NCBI GenBank assembly: GCA_028551475.1
Contig: CM052358.1
Span: 5,520,501 to 5,584,500 of the forward strand
Reading direction: 5' to 3'
Length of the DNA: 64,000 nucleotides
Origin: Casuarina equisetifolia
Lineage: Eukaryota > Streptophyta > Magnoliopsida > Fagales > Casuarinaceae
In this document: in pieces, positions 1-12,091 of the stretch
How the letters are laid out: every line of letters starts with the position of its first letter
Position numbering within the stretch: the stretch's first letter is position 1
Translations under genes and position numbers: made by a program
The notes under the pieces: generated by a model
Told to the model about the DNA's origin: nothing
Databases searched by the model: none
What the model saw: only the letters and a program-made list of their open reading frames with translations

Positions 1-556
1 GTTGCCTCAAAAGATGAAGACGTCCATATGCAAACCTTTCCCCAACTTTCATACACCAAATGCTCTTAAAGCAAAGTTAGAACGAACTGCCGTAAAGTTG
101 TAGATATTTCTGCTTATAAAATTTTGTAGAACTGTATTAGAAAAACATGGATCAAATCGCAACTTTTATTTGGACAAAAGGTTATTAAGATGGTCATTAC
201 GATACCAAAAGAAACATAATTGCATAGTGATTCTACTTGAAATATCATACAACTCAATGCACATTCCTAGAGATAGAAAGAAACCATTCTTGTACAAGAT
301 GCTTTTGAAGTACGCATGTGCAGGGTGGTGATGCCTAAAACAAGCCAGTCAGCGTCACCTTGTCCAAGTTTCCATTCCACCAAAACTGTGCTAGTGGGGA
401 TTACCAGATGAATGATGAAAATGAGAAAAATAATATTCATTGTTGAAGTCTTCGTGCTCACGACATTCCTTGGATGAGGAAGGCATTTCCTTCTAAAGAC
501 AATTATACATCATTTATAAATAGAGTGGTTGAATTGGCGACATCGAAGGCCTCAAC

Positions 557-560
<4 letters not shown>

Positions 561-595
<35 letters not shown>
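561..595. repeat. (CT)n microsatellite
   Basis: An almost uninterrupted run of CT dinucleotides, about 17 copies. It is a simple repeat with no assigned function and may be length-polymorphic. Confidence 0.95.
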
Positions 596-598
<3 letters not shown>

Positions 599-1925
599 AG
601 TAAAAGAAGCAATAGGTTTCTCAAAATTAAGTAGGCCAATACTCTCAAGACCACCAAGCGTCAAATCTGTTGATAATCACCAATCCTAAATACTAGTTTC
701 TCAGCGACCGTATTTCGTTCTAGCTGTAATGGCCTATGACATTGAAAGTTAACGAATCTTTTTGAACCCATCCTCCATCCTTCTTGTTTTGTTAGAAACA
801 AGCTCTTTAACTTGTTAGGGATTCCTTGAACCCAAATGAAAATTCTAAAATCTGAAATTTTAATCTGTTGTGACAACTATCTGGGGAGGGAGGATGGACT
901 ACCATAAGAAAGCTCTAAAATTAATCTGATCATTTTAAAAATATTCTTTAATCATCACTCCAAAAGTTTTTTGGATGTTTTCCCACGTCTTAAAGCTCAA
1001 GGGAGCGATTAAGACTTGAAAGGATGATCGATTATCTTCAAAATATTTTGAGCTTAACTAAAACACACTTCAAACTATTTTTTGGTGGTGGTCTTGCCAC
1101 CTGTTTTTAGGTGGCTAGCCTAACACCGTTTCAAAAAAAATTTCTCGTTTAAGAACAAATAATGTGAAAAAAGGTTTTTCTTAGAAAATGGTCGTGATTA
1201 TAAGAATTATAGGAGAATTTGATTCATAATTGTTGGCATATCTGATGCAACAATTTATTGTATAAATTGCAGAAACTATATTTGCTTTGCTCCATGATAA
1301 AATTTTTTTTTTTATTATTCAATAAATTGATTGTGTGCTTCCTAAGCTTGTATGAGAGAAGTAGTTCCGCACTTTAAAATATTAGATGATTTCTGCATGA
1401 AATAAAAATCTTCAAAAATTTAGAAGATTTCCCTCCATGATATTACCTAATACTTTCAGGTATGTTAAAGTCACAAAAACAAAAAGAAGCAAAACCTTTT
1501 TGAAAGTTCAATCACTTTGATGTCGTCATCTTGAATGTTAACTAAACATAATAGTTTCCCCACTAAGATCAATTTAGGCAAGGTTACATGCCTTTTTTGC
1601 GGGTTAGGGAACTAGCAAATAATCCTAATGCAACATAAAATTGGGGCTCGGGTAGCAGTAGAGACAGTTTACCTAAACTTAGTTCTATCATTGAATTTAT
1701 AATTGGTATCCTTTTTTAGGTTTCATGGTAAGTGAAAACGTAAGAATCTGAATACCAATTAGATGACAAACTCATAAATCTTTTGGACAAGTAGTGATTT
1801 ATGCAATAATGGGGTAAAAGTCCTAAATTTGAACTATAATTTTATATCTTGTCTCTATATGTTGGATATTACTCATTAAGAAAAAATTAGGATGATTCAA
1901 TCAACAATTTTATTATGTCTGCATG

Positions 1926-1962
1926 AGTGAGAGAGAAAGAGAGAGAGAGAGAAAGAAAGAAG
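1926..1962. repeat. (GA)n microsatellite, interrupted
   Basis: Purine-only run of GA and GAAA units on the forward strand, with a few interruptions. Simple repeat. Confidence 0.85.
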
Positions 1963-3164
1963 ATATCCCTAAATTATGTGCATAGGTAAAACGATAAGTG
2001 CATGGCCTCCGTTTATATAATTAGTATGGGGCGAGTGACCAGTGGTATATCAGTAGTATGGGGTGAGTGGTGGCACGTCACCCACAAAGTGCTCAATGAC
2101 GTTGGGGTGACTATTTCATGCACTGCGAGAAAGTAATGAACCCTACAGCTGAAGCAGAGGATTAGACGAACAAAAATGGTGCCGTACGAAAAGTGGGTGG
2201 CTGAGACAATTGCTCATTTTCTTGACATGCGAAAGAATAGTCTGGCTTAATCCAACTGCGGACGTCCCTTCAAGCATAATATAATCTTCTTTTTGTAGGC
2301 CAAAAAAGGGCTTGTGCGAGCCAGAAGGACCACTGCATTCATGTCACGAAGCAAAACAATCATAAAAGTGTCGAATAATTTGTACGATCGCGCTGGGTTG
2401 GGGAGAAAGTTAGTGTCCTGTATTTGCTTTTGTTGCAAAAGACAGCCACTAAAAAGTCAAGTACACAATAAAAGCAACTCACTGGGGCCTGTAATTAATA
2501 CTTGTGTCATAGTCTTGTCTCACAATAATCTTGGGTTTGGCCCCAGTTAGATTCTGTCGAAATAGTTTTTTCGCCTTTTTATTTTATTTTATTATTTTTT
2601 AATTTTAAAGTTCTTGTTAAAGTAGGCTGCGAATAAAGCTCTCAAATGCCATCTTAATATTCATTTTTTGGCTTGGTTGTTCCAAGTAGTGTATCTTTTG
2701 ATCATGGTTTTCAGTCTCATAAATCTTATCCCGGTCCAATTATTGGAGCCAAGCGAAGGTGACTTTCACTGGTAAGTTTGATTACTGCTTTGCACTCGTT
2801 TTTGACTCTGCCTTGCTATCGATTTCGGACAATGGGGCCAGCTAACCACTTTGCTGAAACTATAACCTGTCCAGTCCACATAAAAACATTGGTATTGGGC
2901 TAGTGAATTTTAGCGTCGTCAAACCTGTTAGTCTTTCACCTACTTCCTCGTGGGATTAGATTCGGACCTGCTCTGGCTACCTACCTCCCACACGGGTGAT
3001 AAGTCTTTTGTCTTCAGGAGTAGCATGTGATAAAATCGTGATTATTTATCAACTTTAAATGCTTTGTAGGTAACCAATCACTTATGAAGAGAGCAAGTGT
3101 CTATATCACAATACTATCAACTTCTCACATAATCATTATTTAAAGGTTGTGAATTGCATCATTA

Positions 3165-3414
3165 TTAGTAAATGAAAAATAGATTTCACTACAGGCAATT
3201 AAATCACAAAGCAAATGATGAATGCATAAGATTTTCTATATGAATGGAGGCTAAAGAATCGATAACTCATACATGCACTTGTCAAAGAATATAAACGTGC
3301 CCTAAGTCTCTTTTGTACAAATTACAAAACAAGAAAGGGCCTATGCAAACCAAATGGGCCAAGGCCCAATATACATGAAAAACAAGAAATACAAAAATAG
3401 TCCAACATCTAACA
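3165..3414 (-). repeat. 3' LTR of the 3.2-8.2 kb Copia element
   Basis: This block aligns with 7908-8154 over its whole length with scattered substitutions and small indels. On the reverse strand it begins TGTTAGATG directly after the purine tract, which identifies it as the downstream LTR. Confidence 0.85.
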
Positions 3415-3419
3415 CTCTT

Positions 3420-6000
3420 CCTCAAGTTGAAGGTTTATGCAAATCTAGCACTCCAATATTAGACAATAGATATTGGTGTTGATTACCACTTAATGCCTTA
3501 GTAAATACATTTGTAGGTTATTCTTTATATTCTCATATGCAGTTCTAATGATACCCTATTCTAGCTTTTCTCAAATGAAGTGACAATCTAACTCGATATG
3601 CTTTGTCCATTGATAAAAGATAGAATTTGCAACTATATATTAAGCTCCCTCATTATCATAATGTAGGGAAACATGATAAGGCACATGAACACCAATATCC
3701 TTAAAAAAATCAAAGGGCTAAATAATCTCATGAACTACATATCCCATAGCTTTGTATTATGATTTTGTGGATGATTTAGAGATTGTAGGCTATTTCTTGG
3801 TTAACTAAGAAATGAGTGAATCACTCAACTTGACATAATATCCCATGAGGCAAGGCCAAGACAGAGGACATATAGTATAATCTTAATCACAATAAGCAAT
3901 TAATTTTGAGTTTGATGACAATGATAGAAATAACCTAAGACTTGGAGATTCCTTAATGTATTTCAATACTTGTATAGCAATCTCCATGTGAAAACACTTA
4001 GCATTTTGTGAGCACTAATTGAGATGTTAAACAACAAAGCTAAGATCTAGTCTAGTCTTAACAAGATAATTGAGTCATCCAATAAATTGCTTGTAAGAAG
4101 CCCTAGTTTCCAAAACATGGTCACCTTTCTTGTTAGGATCTTCAACATCATACTTAATAGTAGTCAATTTTAAATTTAGTTTGATAATAGTAATGTTTGG
4201 TTTGAAACTAGCAAGACTAGCTTCAAAAATCAATTCTAGTGCTTATTTAAGCTAATTAAGAAATTTCTTTCCCTAGGAATAAGTAATCTTAATTCCCAAA
4301 AAATACTTACCTTGTCTAAGGTCTTCTATGTGAAAATGCAAATGTAGATATTCCTTTAATTCCAAAATAGCAATATCGTCATTCCCATTGATGAGACTGT
4401 TGTCAACATAAATTAATAGAATGACAATAGTACCTTTGTGCCACCTAATCTAGAGAGAATAATCATGACAAGAGAGTTGAAAACCAACTGTAAGAATTGC
4501 GTTAGTGAACTTAGCATACCATTGCTTTAATGTTTGCTTAAGTTCATATAAAGATTTGCACAAATGACAAACTAAACATTTCATCAAACATGGAAAACTT
4601 GGTGGCAATGCCATGTGAAATTCCTCTAATAAATCTCCATAAGAAAGCATTTTGTATGTTCAACTGATGTAGGCTTGTAGTGACCATAATCACAAATTTT
4701 ATTGCTATCATCTTGGCCACTAGTGAAAAGGTTTCATCGTAGTTAATTCTCTCTCTGAGTAAGTCTTTTAGTTACAAGATGAGCTTCGTATCACTTTACT
4801 ATACCATCAGGTAAGTATTTCAACTTGTATACTCATTCACATCCAATGGCTTTTATGACCTAGTGGTAATAAAATGATATCCCATGTGTGATTGGCCTTA
4901 AAGGCCACTAACTCCTTCTATATAGCTTTTACCCAATAAAAATAGTTAAGTGCCACATGGTAGGTCTCAGGTTCAAAAATGGAAGAGATGGAGGCTATGA
5001 AATGTTTATAATGTAGAGCAAAGCAATCAAGGGACACATGATGAGAAGTAAGATATAAATTAATGGGAGAATTAGATGCAAGTTATAGATAGAGTATATA
5101 ATCCAAATGGGAGGTCATGTAAGTTAAGTGGAACATCTTGCAAGTTCTACTTATGGATCAAGTAAAGGTGTCGGTGGTGAATCTATAAATGATGTGGATG
5201 CATTTAACAAATCCATGGTGGCTTATGCATCCATAAGTGGTGTGGTTACAACTATTGAATCTATGGTGACTAGTGAATCCACATGCAATATTGGTGCACC
5301 TATAAGGTCTATGGTGGTTGGTGCATCCACAAGTAGTGTAGGTGCCTCTAGAATAACATCTAAAATGAGTAATGTCAAATCATTTGAATGACCAACATCT
5401 GCATTAGGCATCACAAGATCTATGGTAAATTTCAACGCAAAAGGGAAGTCATACTCATAAAAGACAATGTCACAACTAACAAAGAACTTGCTAATCTCTA
5501 GATCATAAACATGATAACCTTTCTTCAATAAGAGATATCCTATGAAAATATGAATAATTGCCTAAGAAGCAAACTTGTCACTTAGACAAAGAATTATGGC
5601 ATAACACTAATAACCAAAAACTCAAAGATGGTTTAAAAAATGAATATGTTTCTAAAAAAAAATTCACTACCATTATCAAAATGAATATGTTTCACCCTAG
5701 TACTAAATTAAGTGTCTCCTATAGAGACAAATGATTGTATGGTGGGAAAGACTTGGTCCTTAAATTGTAATAAGAAAGTCTAAGTGACACAAAAGAAATT
5801 ATCCACAATGGTCAAGAAATAACATAACTCATCATGATTTGTATGCCTATGTGGTCCTCACAAGTTCATTTGTACTAGATCAAAAGATGGGACAGAGGTG
5901 TGGTTTTAGTTTTTCCAATATGTGTAGCAACAACATAGGTATCATTAGGTTACTCAATAGATAAGCATTGCATAGTGCATGAATAATGATGCCCTAAATT
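3420..6000 (-). pseudogene. Copia pol remnant (integrase, reverse transcriptase, RNase H)
   Basis: Reverse-strand conceptual reading, with several frame changes, gives Copia pol pieces in the right order. Integrase core is at ~5900-5650, with a WGPY-region match in which the tryptophan is lost. RT middle part is at ~4650-4480, with an SLYELKQ motif where SLYGLKQ is usual. The RT active-site region near 4400 reads YVDN rather than YVDD. The RNase H end is at ~3560-3420, with TKHIELDCHF and a VFTKAL motif. Stops interrupt every domain, and the changed RT aspartate alone would abolish activity. This is a decayed copy, not an expressed gene. Confidence 0.8.
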
Positions 6001-7535
6001 ACATGTAACATGACCACTAGCACTAAAATTTATAATTCATGGACTATAATTAGTATGAGAAATGGGTGTAATTCCTAGAAAGCTTCCAAAAATAAATGCG
6101 AGAGTATGTACATGTTCAGTGCCGCTAACATCTGTTACAATTGATCCAAACTCATGTTGTTATGAACTGAAATCTTGCACTGAGAGGCCATAAGTTAAGT
6201 AAGAAATCTAGTAAAGGGATTTGAACATATAGGGATTTGTTGTCCAAGTAGTCAGCTAATAAGACTTGGTGATTAACAACCTTCATTGAAGAAATAGGTG
6301 GGGCAAGTAAACCAACCTACTAATTGGCCATCTGACTCATCTAAGCATGCAAATGGGTAATCTTTAAGCCTAAAGGAGTAGTAGAAAATTGAAATGTTTG
6401 AGAAGAACGATTGTTAAAGGTCTTCCATTTATCTCTCTAATCCCATCTTGGTGCGAAACCAATGAGTTTGTAACATTTCTCACATAGATGTCCAAGCTTG
6501 TTATAATGGGAACAAACTATCTTGGTTAATCCAATAATTTTGTTGCCCCATTAATACTAGCCATAAGATTGAGAGACATTATAAATGAAGACCCATAAAG
6601 CTTCATCCTCTAACATTCATCTTTTGAAGCTAGATTAAAGGTTATATCCAGCAATGACAAAAACTCTCGAGATCTAATGTTTGTCCTATAATTGTGGAAG
6701 TTCTATAGTAAAGTGAAGAGGAAATCCATGAGTTTATGCTTCCCCTCTTGTGCCTTTAGGTGACTATTGACTCGACAAGAACAATTCCCACAATTGCACC
6801 TTATTGGTTTCGCAAATGTATCTTGTTTAATCTACAAATTACCAATAAAGTAGTAAAATTCAAACATGATTCCCTCACTTAACCTGAAGGTAAATAGTTT
6901 TTGACACAATTATATATATGCATGTTAGTGATTTGGCCATAGTGTTTTTGGAGAGATTCCCAAACCTTTTGCACATTAAAGGTATTGTTAATGTGTGAAA
7001 CATACAAAAGGAAGGATGAATCAACTAATTTTCCAAGCTAGCCGAGAATGGCAGAGTGATTCTAGTCCTATAACCTAGCTTTGGACATATCACCCTTTGG
7101 TTAAGGTATAGTCCCATCCAACCATTTGAATTTGTTTTTCCCTTCCATCTAATTACAAATTTGGCAACTCCAAAGTTTGTAGTTGAACTCATTCAAAAGC
7201 TTTTGAGTAATAAGATAAGTGCCGAACATATTAGTGGCAAAGGAAAATAAGGATCTTCATAAGGGTTTTAGGTGTCAATGACAACCATGGTAGAAAACTA
7301 GGGTTGCAATGTGTGCAATGGGAGGTTGAAGACAATGGGTTTTAGGTGTAATTTCAAAAAGTTTAGGGCATGGTTGTAATTTGGGAAAATGTAAAGGTAA
7401 AGGTAAGTAAAAAGCCCCAACTTGCACCATTTAACTGAAAAGGGTTGGAAATGTCAAAATCTCAAAACAATGCCATCCTATTTACTCTAGGAAACAACAC
7501 CATTTTACCAAGGAAAAAAAAAACCTTAAAGCACC

Positions 7536-7665
7536 ACCATTCCAACCAACATAGAGAATTCCAAAACATCACTATTCCAACCAACATAGAATATCCTAAA
7601 ATGTCATTGTTCCAACAACATAGAAAATCTCAAAGCCCCACCATTCCAACCAACATAGAGATAAA
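7536..7665. repeat. ~35-bp minisatellite inside the Copia gag region
   Basis: About four imperfect tandem copies, each containing ATTCCAACCAACATAGA followed by a variable segment. It lies within the leader/gag part of the 3.2-8.2 kb Copia element, so it probably arose by local slippage within that element. Confidence 0.75.
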
Positions 7666-7907
7666 AAATGACACCATCTAAGCTGGAAAATAAGACTAGA
7701 AAGAAATACCTAGTTACAAATCTTCAATGGTAATTGTTAAAGTGGAGAAAAATAATGACTAGACAACCCAAGAAGGAGAACCAAGCATATGAGCAAGTTA
7801 TTTAGAGAGCATCATTGGACCGTTAAACCAAGGATAAAAATCCAAAAGCAAAAGGAAGAGTGACTGAACAGTAGCATGCGACCTCACAACTTGGCTTTGA
7901 TACCATC

Positions 7908-8154
7908 TTAATAAATGAAAAACATGTTTCATTGTAGGTAATGAAATCACAAGGCAAGTGATGAATGCATGAGATTTTCAATTGGAGGCTAAAGAATTGA
8001 TAATTCATATATGCACTTGCCAAAAAATTTGAACATGCCTTAAGTCTCTTTTGTACAAACTACAATGCAAGAAAGGGCATATACAAACTAAAAGGGTCAA
8101 TGCTTGATTTATAGAAAAAAAATAGGAAATACAAAAACAACCCAATATCTTACA
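7908..8154 (-). repeat. 5' LTR of the 3.2-8.2 kb Copia element
   Basis: Homologous to 3165-3414. On the reverse strand it starts TGTAAGATATTGG and is followed, after two or three bases, by the Met-tRNA-type primer-binding site TGGTATCAAAGCC at 7905-7893. Confidence 0.85.
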
Positions 8155-8157
8155 ATC

Positions 8158-9900
8158 CTTGGATTCTCCCATCATTTAATTAAAATTAAAATTTTTCCTT
8201 TTAAAAAATATTTGAAATTTATATGAATGTCTTACATTATCAATATATTTATAGTGATAATATTCTTCTTGTAATTAAATGTTTTTTTTAAAATTTTTTT
8301 ACACATCAATTTTTTGGGTGAAAAATGAATCTTTTAGCATATGAAAGTCCACCTTTTAGGTTAGATATTTTTCACTTATAAATTGAGTCTTAGAAGAAAT
8401 ATTTCTTCACACTTAAGACTAGAGGGCATTTCAAAGTCTAAACATTTAATTGCTTTCTATTTGAAAGACTTCTTTTTTTTCTTATAAATAAATTTTAAAA
8501 GAGAAAATGAGTCCTTTAATGCAAATAAGTAAAAACAAGTTAGTTAATATGTTTGATTCTATAATTAATGTCATGCAATTAGCAATCCCATTATAAGACC
8601 ATGTAAACATCATGTGTTAGGAAAAAGAAAAAGAAACAAAAGAAGTAATAGGGCTATTAGCCCAAACCAACCCTAAGGAGGATAATGGTTTGAACAAACT
8701 ACAAATGAATTTAAGGATAATTGAAAAGCTAGGCTAATTAAGTCCCTTTCTCATTCATTGGTTACTCATTTATTTAAGATTATGCAATGACTAGTACTAT
8801 AACTACATTTTTATATATATATATAAATTCATAACTTTTTAATAAGCAATGCCTTTAATTGTCTTGTGATGCAACAAATAATTATTTTTTATTAGCATCT
8901 CAACAATAAAAATACTATCTTTAACAAAATGAGATGGGAAACCCAAAATCCTAAAAAGTGAATCATAGGCTCTAAAATTTCAAAATTTAAATTTAAATTG
9001 CACAAAAGTCCAAAAAATTTCACCAATAAATCATAATAGCTATCCTTGGCTCAAATAAAAATAAGTTTGGGGTGAACTTTTAAATGGAAAATATTTACAT
9101 TAAGACTTCATTAACTTCTTATTGAACTTTGATGTTGTATTAAACGTTAATCCAAAATGAAAGGTAGTAGTTCTAATTCTTATTTAAATGGAACTAAATG
9201 GATCATTTGAAGCAATGAAAGGTAAAAAGAGAAGTACAATATATTGGAAATTCCAACCATTGAGTTTTAGTTCATCATGAGCCTAATTTGACTCCAAAAT
9301 GTCCCATATAAATTTAAATTGCACAAAAGTCTAAAACATTTCACTAGTAATTCATAGTAGCTATTGGCTCAAATGAAAATAAGTTTAAGGTGAACTTTTA
9401 AATGGAAAATATTTACCTTAAGACTTCATTAATTTCTTGTTAAAATTTGATGTTGTATTAAACATTAGTCCAAAATGAAAGGTAGTAGTTCCAAGTCTCA
9501 TTTAAAAGGAACTTAATGAATCATTTGAAAAGAAGTTTAAAACAAAAGTACACATATATTGGAAATTACAACCATTGATTTTTAGTTCATTAAGAAACTA
9601 TTTGACTCAAAATATGGCATACAAAACTACAGCTTTAAGGTCCAAAACCTAAGATTATGCAACCAAGGAAGCATAAACTAGATTGCTCTTGGTGAGCTTT
9701 TGACAAGCTCAAGCCATGACCACATGCAATTCAACACATTTCAAACACATGAAAATATTCTTAGGCATTTTACTTGAAATTCTTCTAGCCTAAGAGCTTC
9801 CTAAAATCATTACAAGGTAAATTGTGGCATGGTGCATTAGGAATTTATTTTGGAAAGCTTTCTACAACATCAATAAGATTTCATGAGGCAAAACAAATGT
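8158..9900 (+). repeat. Dispersed repeat, copy 1 (unclassified)
   Basis: Starts immediately after the Copia element. Its sequence recurs in inverted orientation at about 28,160-29,590, in the same order throughout. Matching landmarks include GGATTCTCCCATCAT at the left end, TGACATGCAATTAGCAA-like text, GGGAAACCC-like text, and GCATAAACTAGATTGC-adjacent text at the right. No open frame of interest lies inside. It is AT-rich and may be an LTR or a non-autonomous element of unknown class. A ~310-bp stretch inside it is duplicated in tandem, listed separately. Confidence 0.7.
8985..9600 (+). repeat. Tandem duplication inside dispersed repeat copy 1
   Basis: Two direct copies, about 8985-9300 and 9305-9600, share long blocks such as AATTTAAATTGCACAAAAGT, GTGAACTTTTAAATGGAAAA and TCCAAAATGAAAGGTAGTAG. 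They differ at about one base in ten. The inverted partner at 28 kb has only one copy of this block, so the duplication happened in this copy or was lost from the other. Confidence 0.85.
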
Positions 9901-10789
9901 ATCAATTGAAGATAGAATTGAAAATATAATTAAAAATCAAACTATATTTATGAATACAATTGAAAAATTCTCACAAATTTGCAATACCAAAAAATGCATT
10001 CACCATATGCTTTTTTTTTTTTTGTAGAAAGGTAAATTATATTAATAAATTTTAAAATATAGAAGTACATGGGCATACCTTAGTATTATAAAAGTTACCA
10101 TATCTATAAAAATATAAAAGTTAAAAACCTCCAAATCTCATTCAAAATAACATTTTCTTGAAATTTTATATTTTTAAATAAAGAAGCTTTCTCATATACT
10201 ACTTTTTTTACGTTGGCTAATAGAATAGGATATCAATTATTTTCCTCTAAAATTGTCTTCTATTTTTTTTAGCTTATATATAATAAATACAAGTTAAGAA
10301 AGATATCTTAAGAAGTTTAATATCTAAATCCTTTCCTTTAATTATTTTGTTTATCTATTGTAATTCTTCATTTCATCCTTTAATGTCATATCAGATTCTA
10401 TTTTGGGTAATTATATTTTTCTAAATCATTTTTATCTATGCATATTCAAAAAAGAGATGACTCCTATTTTTCATATAAGACTGACAAAAATCACAATATA
10501 TGTTTATTGAAGGAAGCCATCGTACAATTTCTGTTGCGGTAGAAAGTTTGTCCCTACAAACAAGTCACCTAATGAATTATGTTTACCAAATCTCAAAATC
10601 TGAAATAATTTTTTTTTAGGACATTTACTTTGAAATTTTATAAATCTCTCAAAAGATTCATTATAAAGTAAACAGATTCACAATATAAAGTGTGAAGACC
10701 CTTATACCTAATTCCAAAGCATTCACCATATTCTTATTTATTGATAAATTTGCAAACCTGCAAAATAAACTTACTAATTCATTTTTCAA

Positions 10790-11082
10790 GCATAAAAGCC
10801 CTTATAATTTTAGTTTTCAAACACAACAACCCATATAGTTTTAGTTTTCAAGCACAATGACCCATATCACTTCAATTTTCATTCATGATAACCTATAACA
10901 CTTTAGTTTTTGGGCACAATGACTAGTATCCCTTTAGTTTTTGGCCATGATAGCTCAGATCATTCAATTGTAAGGCATAATAGCCCATGTCATTTTAGTT
11001 TTTCCAAATATGTCAACCTATATGATTTAACTTTTCAAGTATAATGGCCTATATCATTTTAGTTTTCATGCAATGATGGCCT
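10790..11082 (+). repeat. 31-bp degenerate minisatellite, about 9 units
   Basis: Consecutive units follow the pattern GCACAATGACCCATAT, then CATTTTAGTTTTCAA, with a 31-bp period. About nine units fit end to end between 10,790 and 11,082, with substitutions but few indels. Units vary along their whole length, so there is no repeat-and-spacer structure. Confidence 0.85.
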
Positions 11083-12091
11083 TGGGCACTTGAACATGAA
11101 AAACTCAATTCACTTAGGCATAAAAGCCCAATTCCTTATGATTTTCCTTTAAAAGAAAATAAGACTCAACTTTTTTATCTTTTGGTTTTAAAAAAAAAAA
11201 AGATGAAAAGAAAAAATTATTTTTTCTTTTCATCTTTTTTTCAAATAGAATTAAAAACATAGGTAAATGAATTTTCTATTTAGAAGTAAGGTAAGGTAAT
11301 AATTTTTTCTTAATGGAACATAAATAGGATAAATAAATATTATTTTTCATAACAAAAGAACAAAACAAAACTAGTAGGAGAAGAGCTTCGATGAAAAATA
11401 ATCTGAATCATCTTCTTCTTCATCATTTTTTTTTTGCTTTGATATTTATGTTAAAACCTTAAATTCAACATAGAATTATAAAAAAAAAATGAACAATCAA
11501 GTTGTACCTATTAACAACATAATTTAAAATCTCCATCAATCTACGATACCAATTTATCCATAGATCTACATTCACCATACCTATTTATCAACAAATTTAT
11601 AAATTCAAACTTTTATTTTCATGTTTTTATCCAATAAATCTTTCACTGGTTACTTTTCTTTTTGGTAGCCGACTTGTACGAACCATCATATATGTTATGA
11701 CCTAGGATTGGAATCTAACTCGTGATGAGCGTTGTCACATTGGGTATTGGGACCTAAATTGTGATGGTTTGGTGAAGGTAATTGGAGCCCCCACGCCAAT
11801 AGGCTTAAGTGGTAGAATTAGATCTTCATCCAAAGCATGCACGTCCTCTACTTCACGGCCGTTGGCAAGTTTTTTGAAGAAATATATACTCTAGCATGAC
11901 ATATGGTAAAAGTATATAGCGTTTCAGTCTGGTGGGTTACGGAGTTGATATTTTTATCTTAAGTCTAAGCGTTCCTTATCTTTTTTTTATCTTTGTTCCC
12001 ATCTCGTTTTTGAACTGTTAAATCTATAAATTTTTTTTTCTATGAAATAATTGTAACAAGATAAACAATTATTAAAAAGATGAGCGTATAA
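11083..12091. other. AT-rich intergenic DNA, nothing recognised
   Basis: Long A and T runs and no coding similarity on either strand. It includes a short inverted poly-A/poly-T pair around 11,190-11,240 that could form a hairpin but matches no known RNA. Confidence 0.5.

Larger units (their letters stand above)
1..3164. other. Intergenic DNA, no supported gene
   Basis: I see no coding region with recognisable similarity. The stretch is AT-rich and holds two purine/pyrimidine microsatellites, listed separately. Short open frames here lack domain signals. A GGTAAGT donor-like site occurs near 2770, but no matching exon could be assembled around it. Confidence 0.5.
3165..8154 (-). mobile_element. 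Degenerate Ty1/Copia LTR retrotransposon with two LTRs
   Basis: A Copia element read on the reverse strand. Two similar ~250-bp blocks bound it (3165-3414 and 7908-8154). On the reverse strand the LTR starts TGTTAGATGTTGG in the left copy and TGTAAGATATTGG in the right one. A primer-binding site matching TGGTATCAAAGCC lies at 7893-7905 and a purine tract GAGGAAGAG abuts the left LTR. The order on the reverse strand is gag, integrase, reverse transcriptase, RNase H, as in Copia. All frames carry many stops and shifts, so it is inactive. The LTRs have diverged and include indels, which indicates an old insertion. A clean target duplication is not visible: ATCCT lies on the right and ATCAT is a possible left partner. 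Confidence 0.88.

Noticed and set aside
267-440. Reverse-strand 57-codon frame starting with a hydrophobic run, like a small secreted peptide
   Set aside because: The hydrophobic start is followed by no conserved peptide motif or cysteine pattern, and there is no promoter or homologue I can name.
10790-11082. Regular short repeats that could be taken for a CRISPR array
   Set aside because: The units touch end to end and vary along their whole length, with no constant repeat and unique spacers. The surrounding DNA is plant nuclear.
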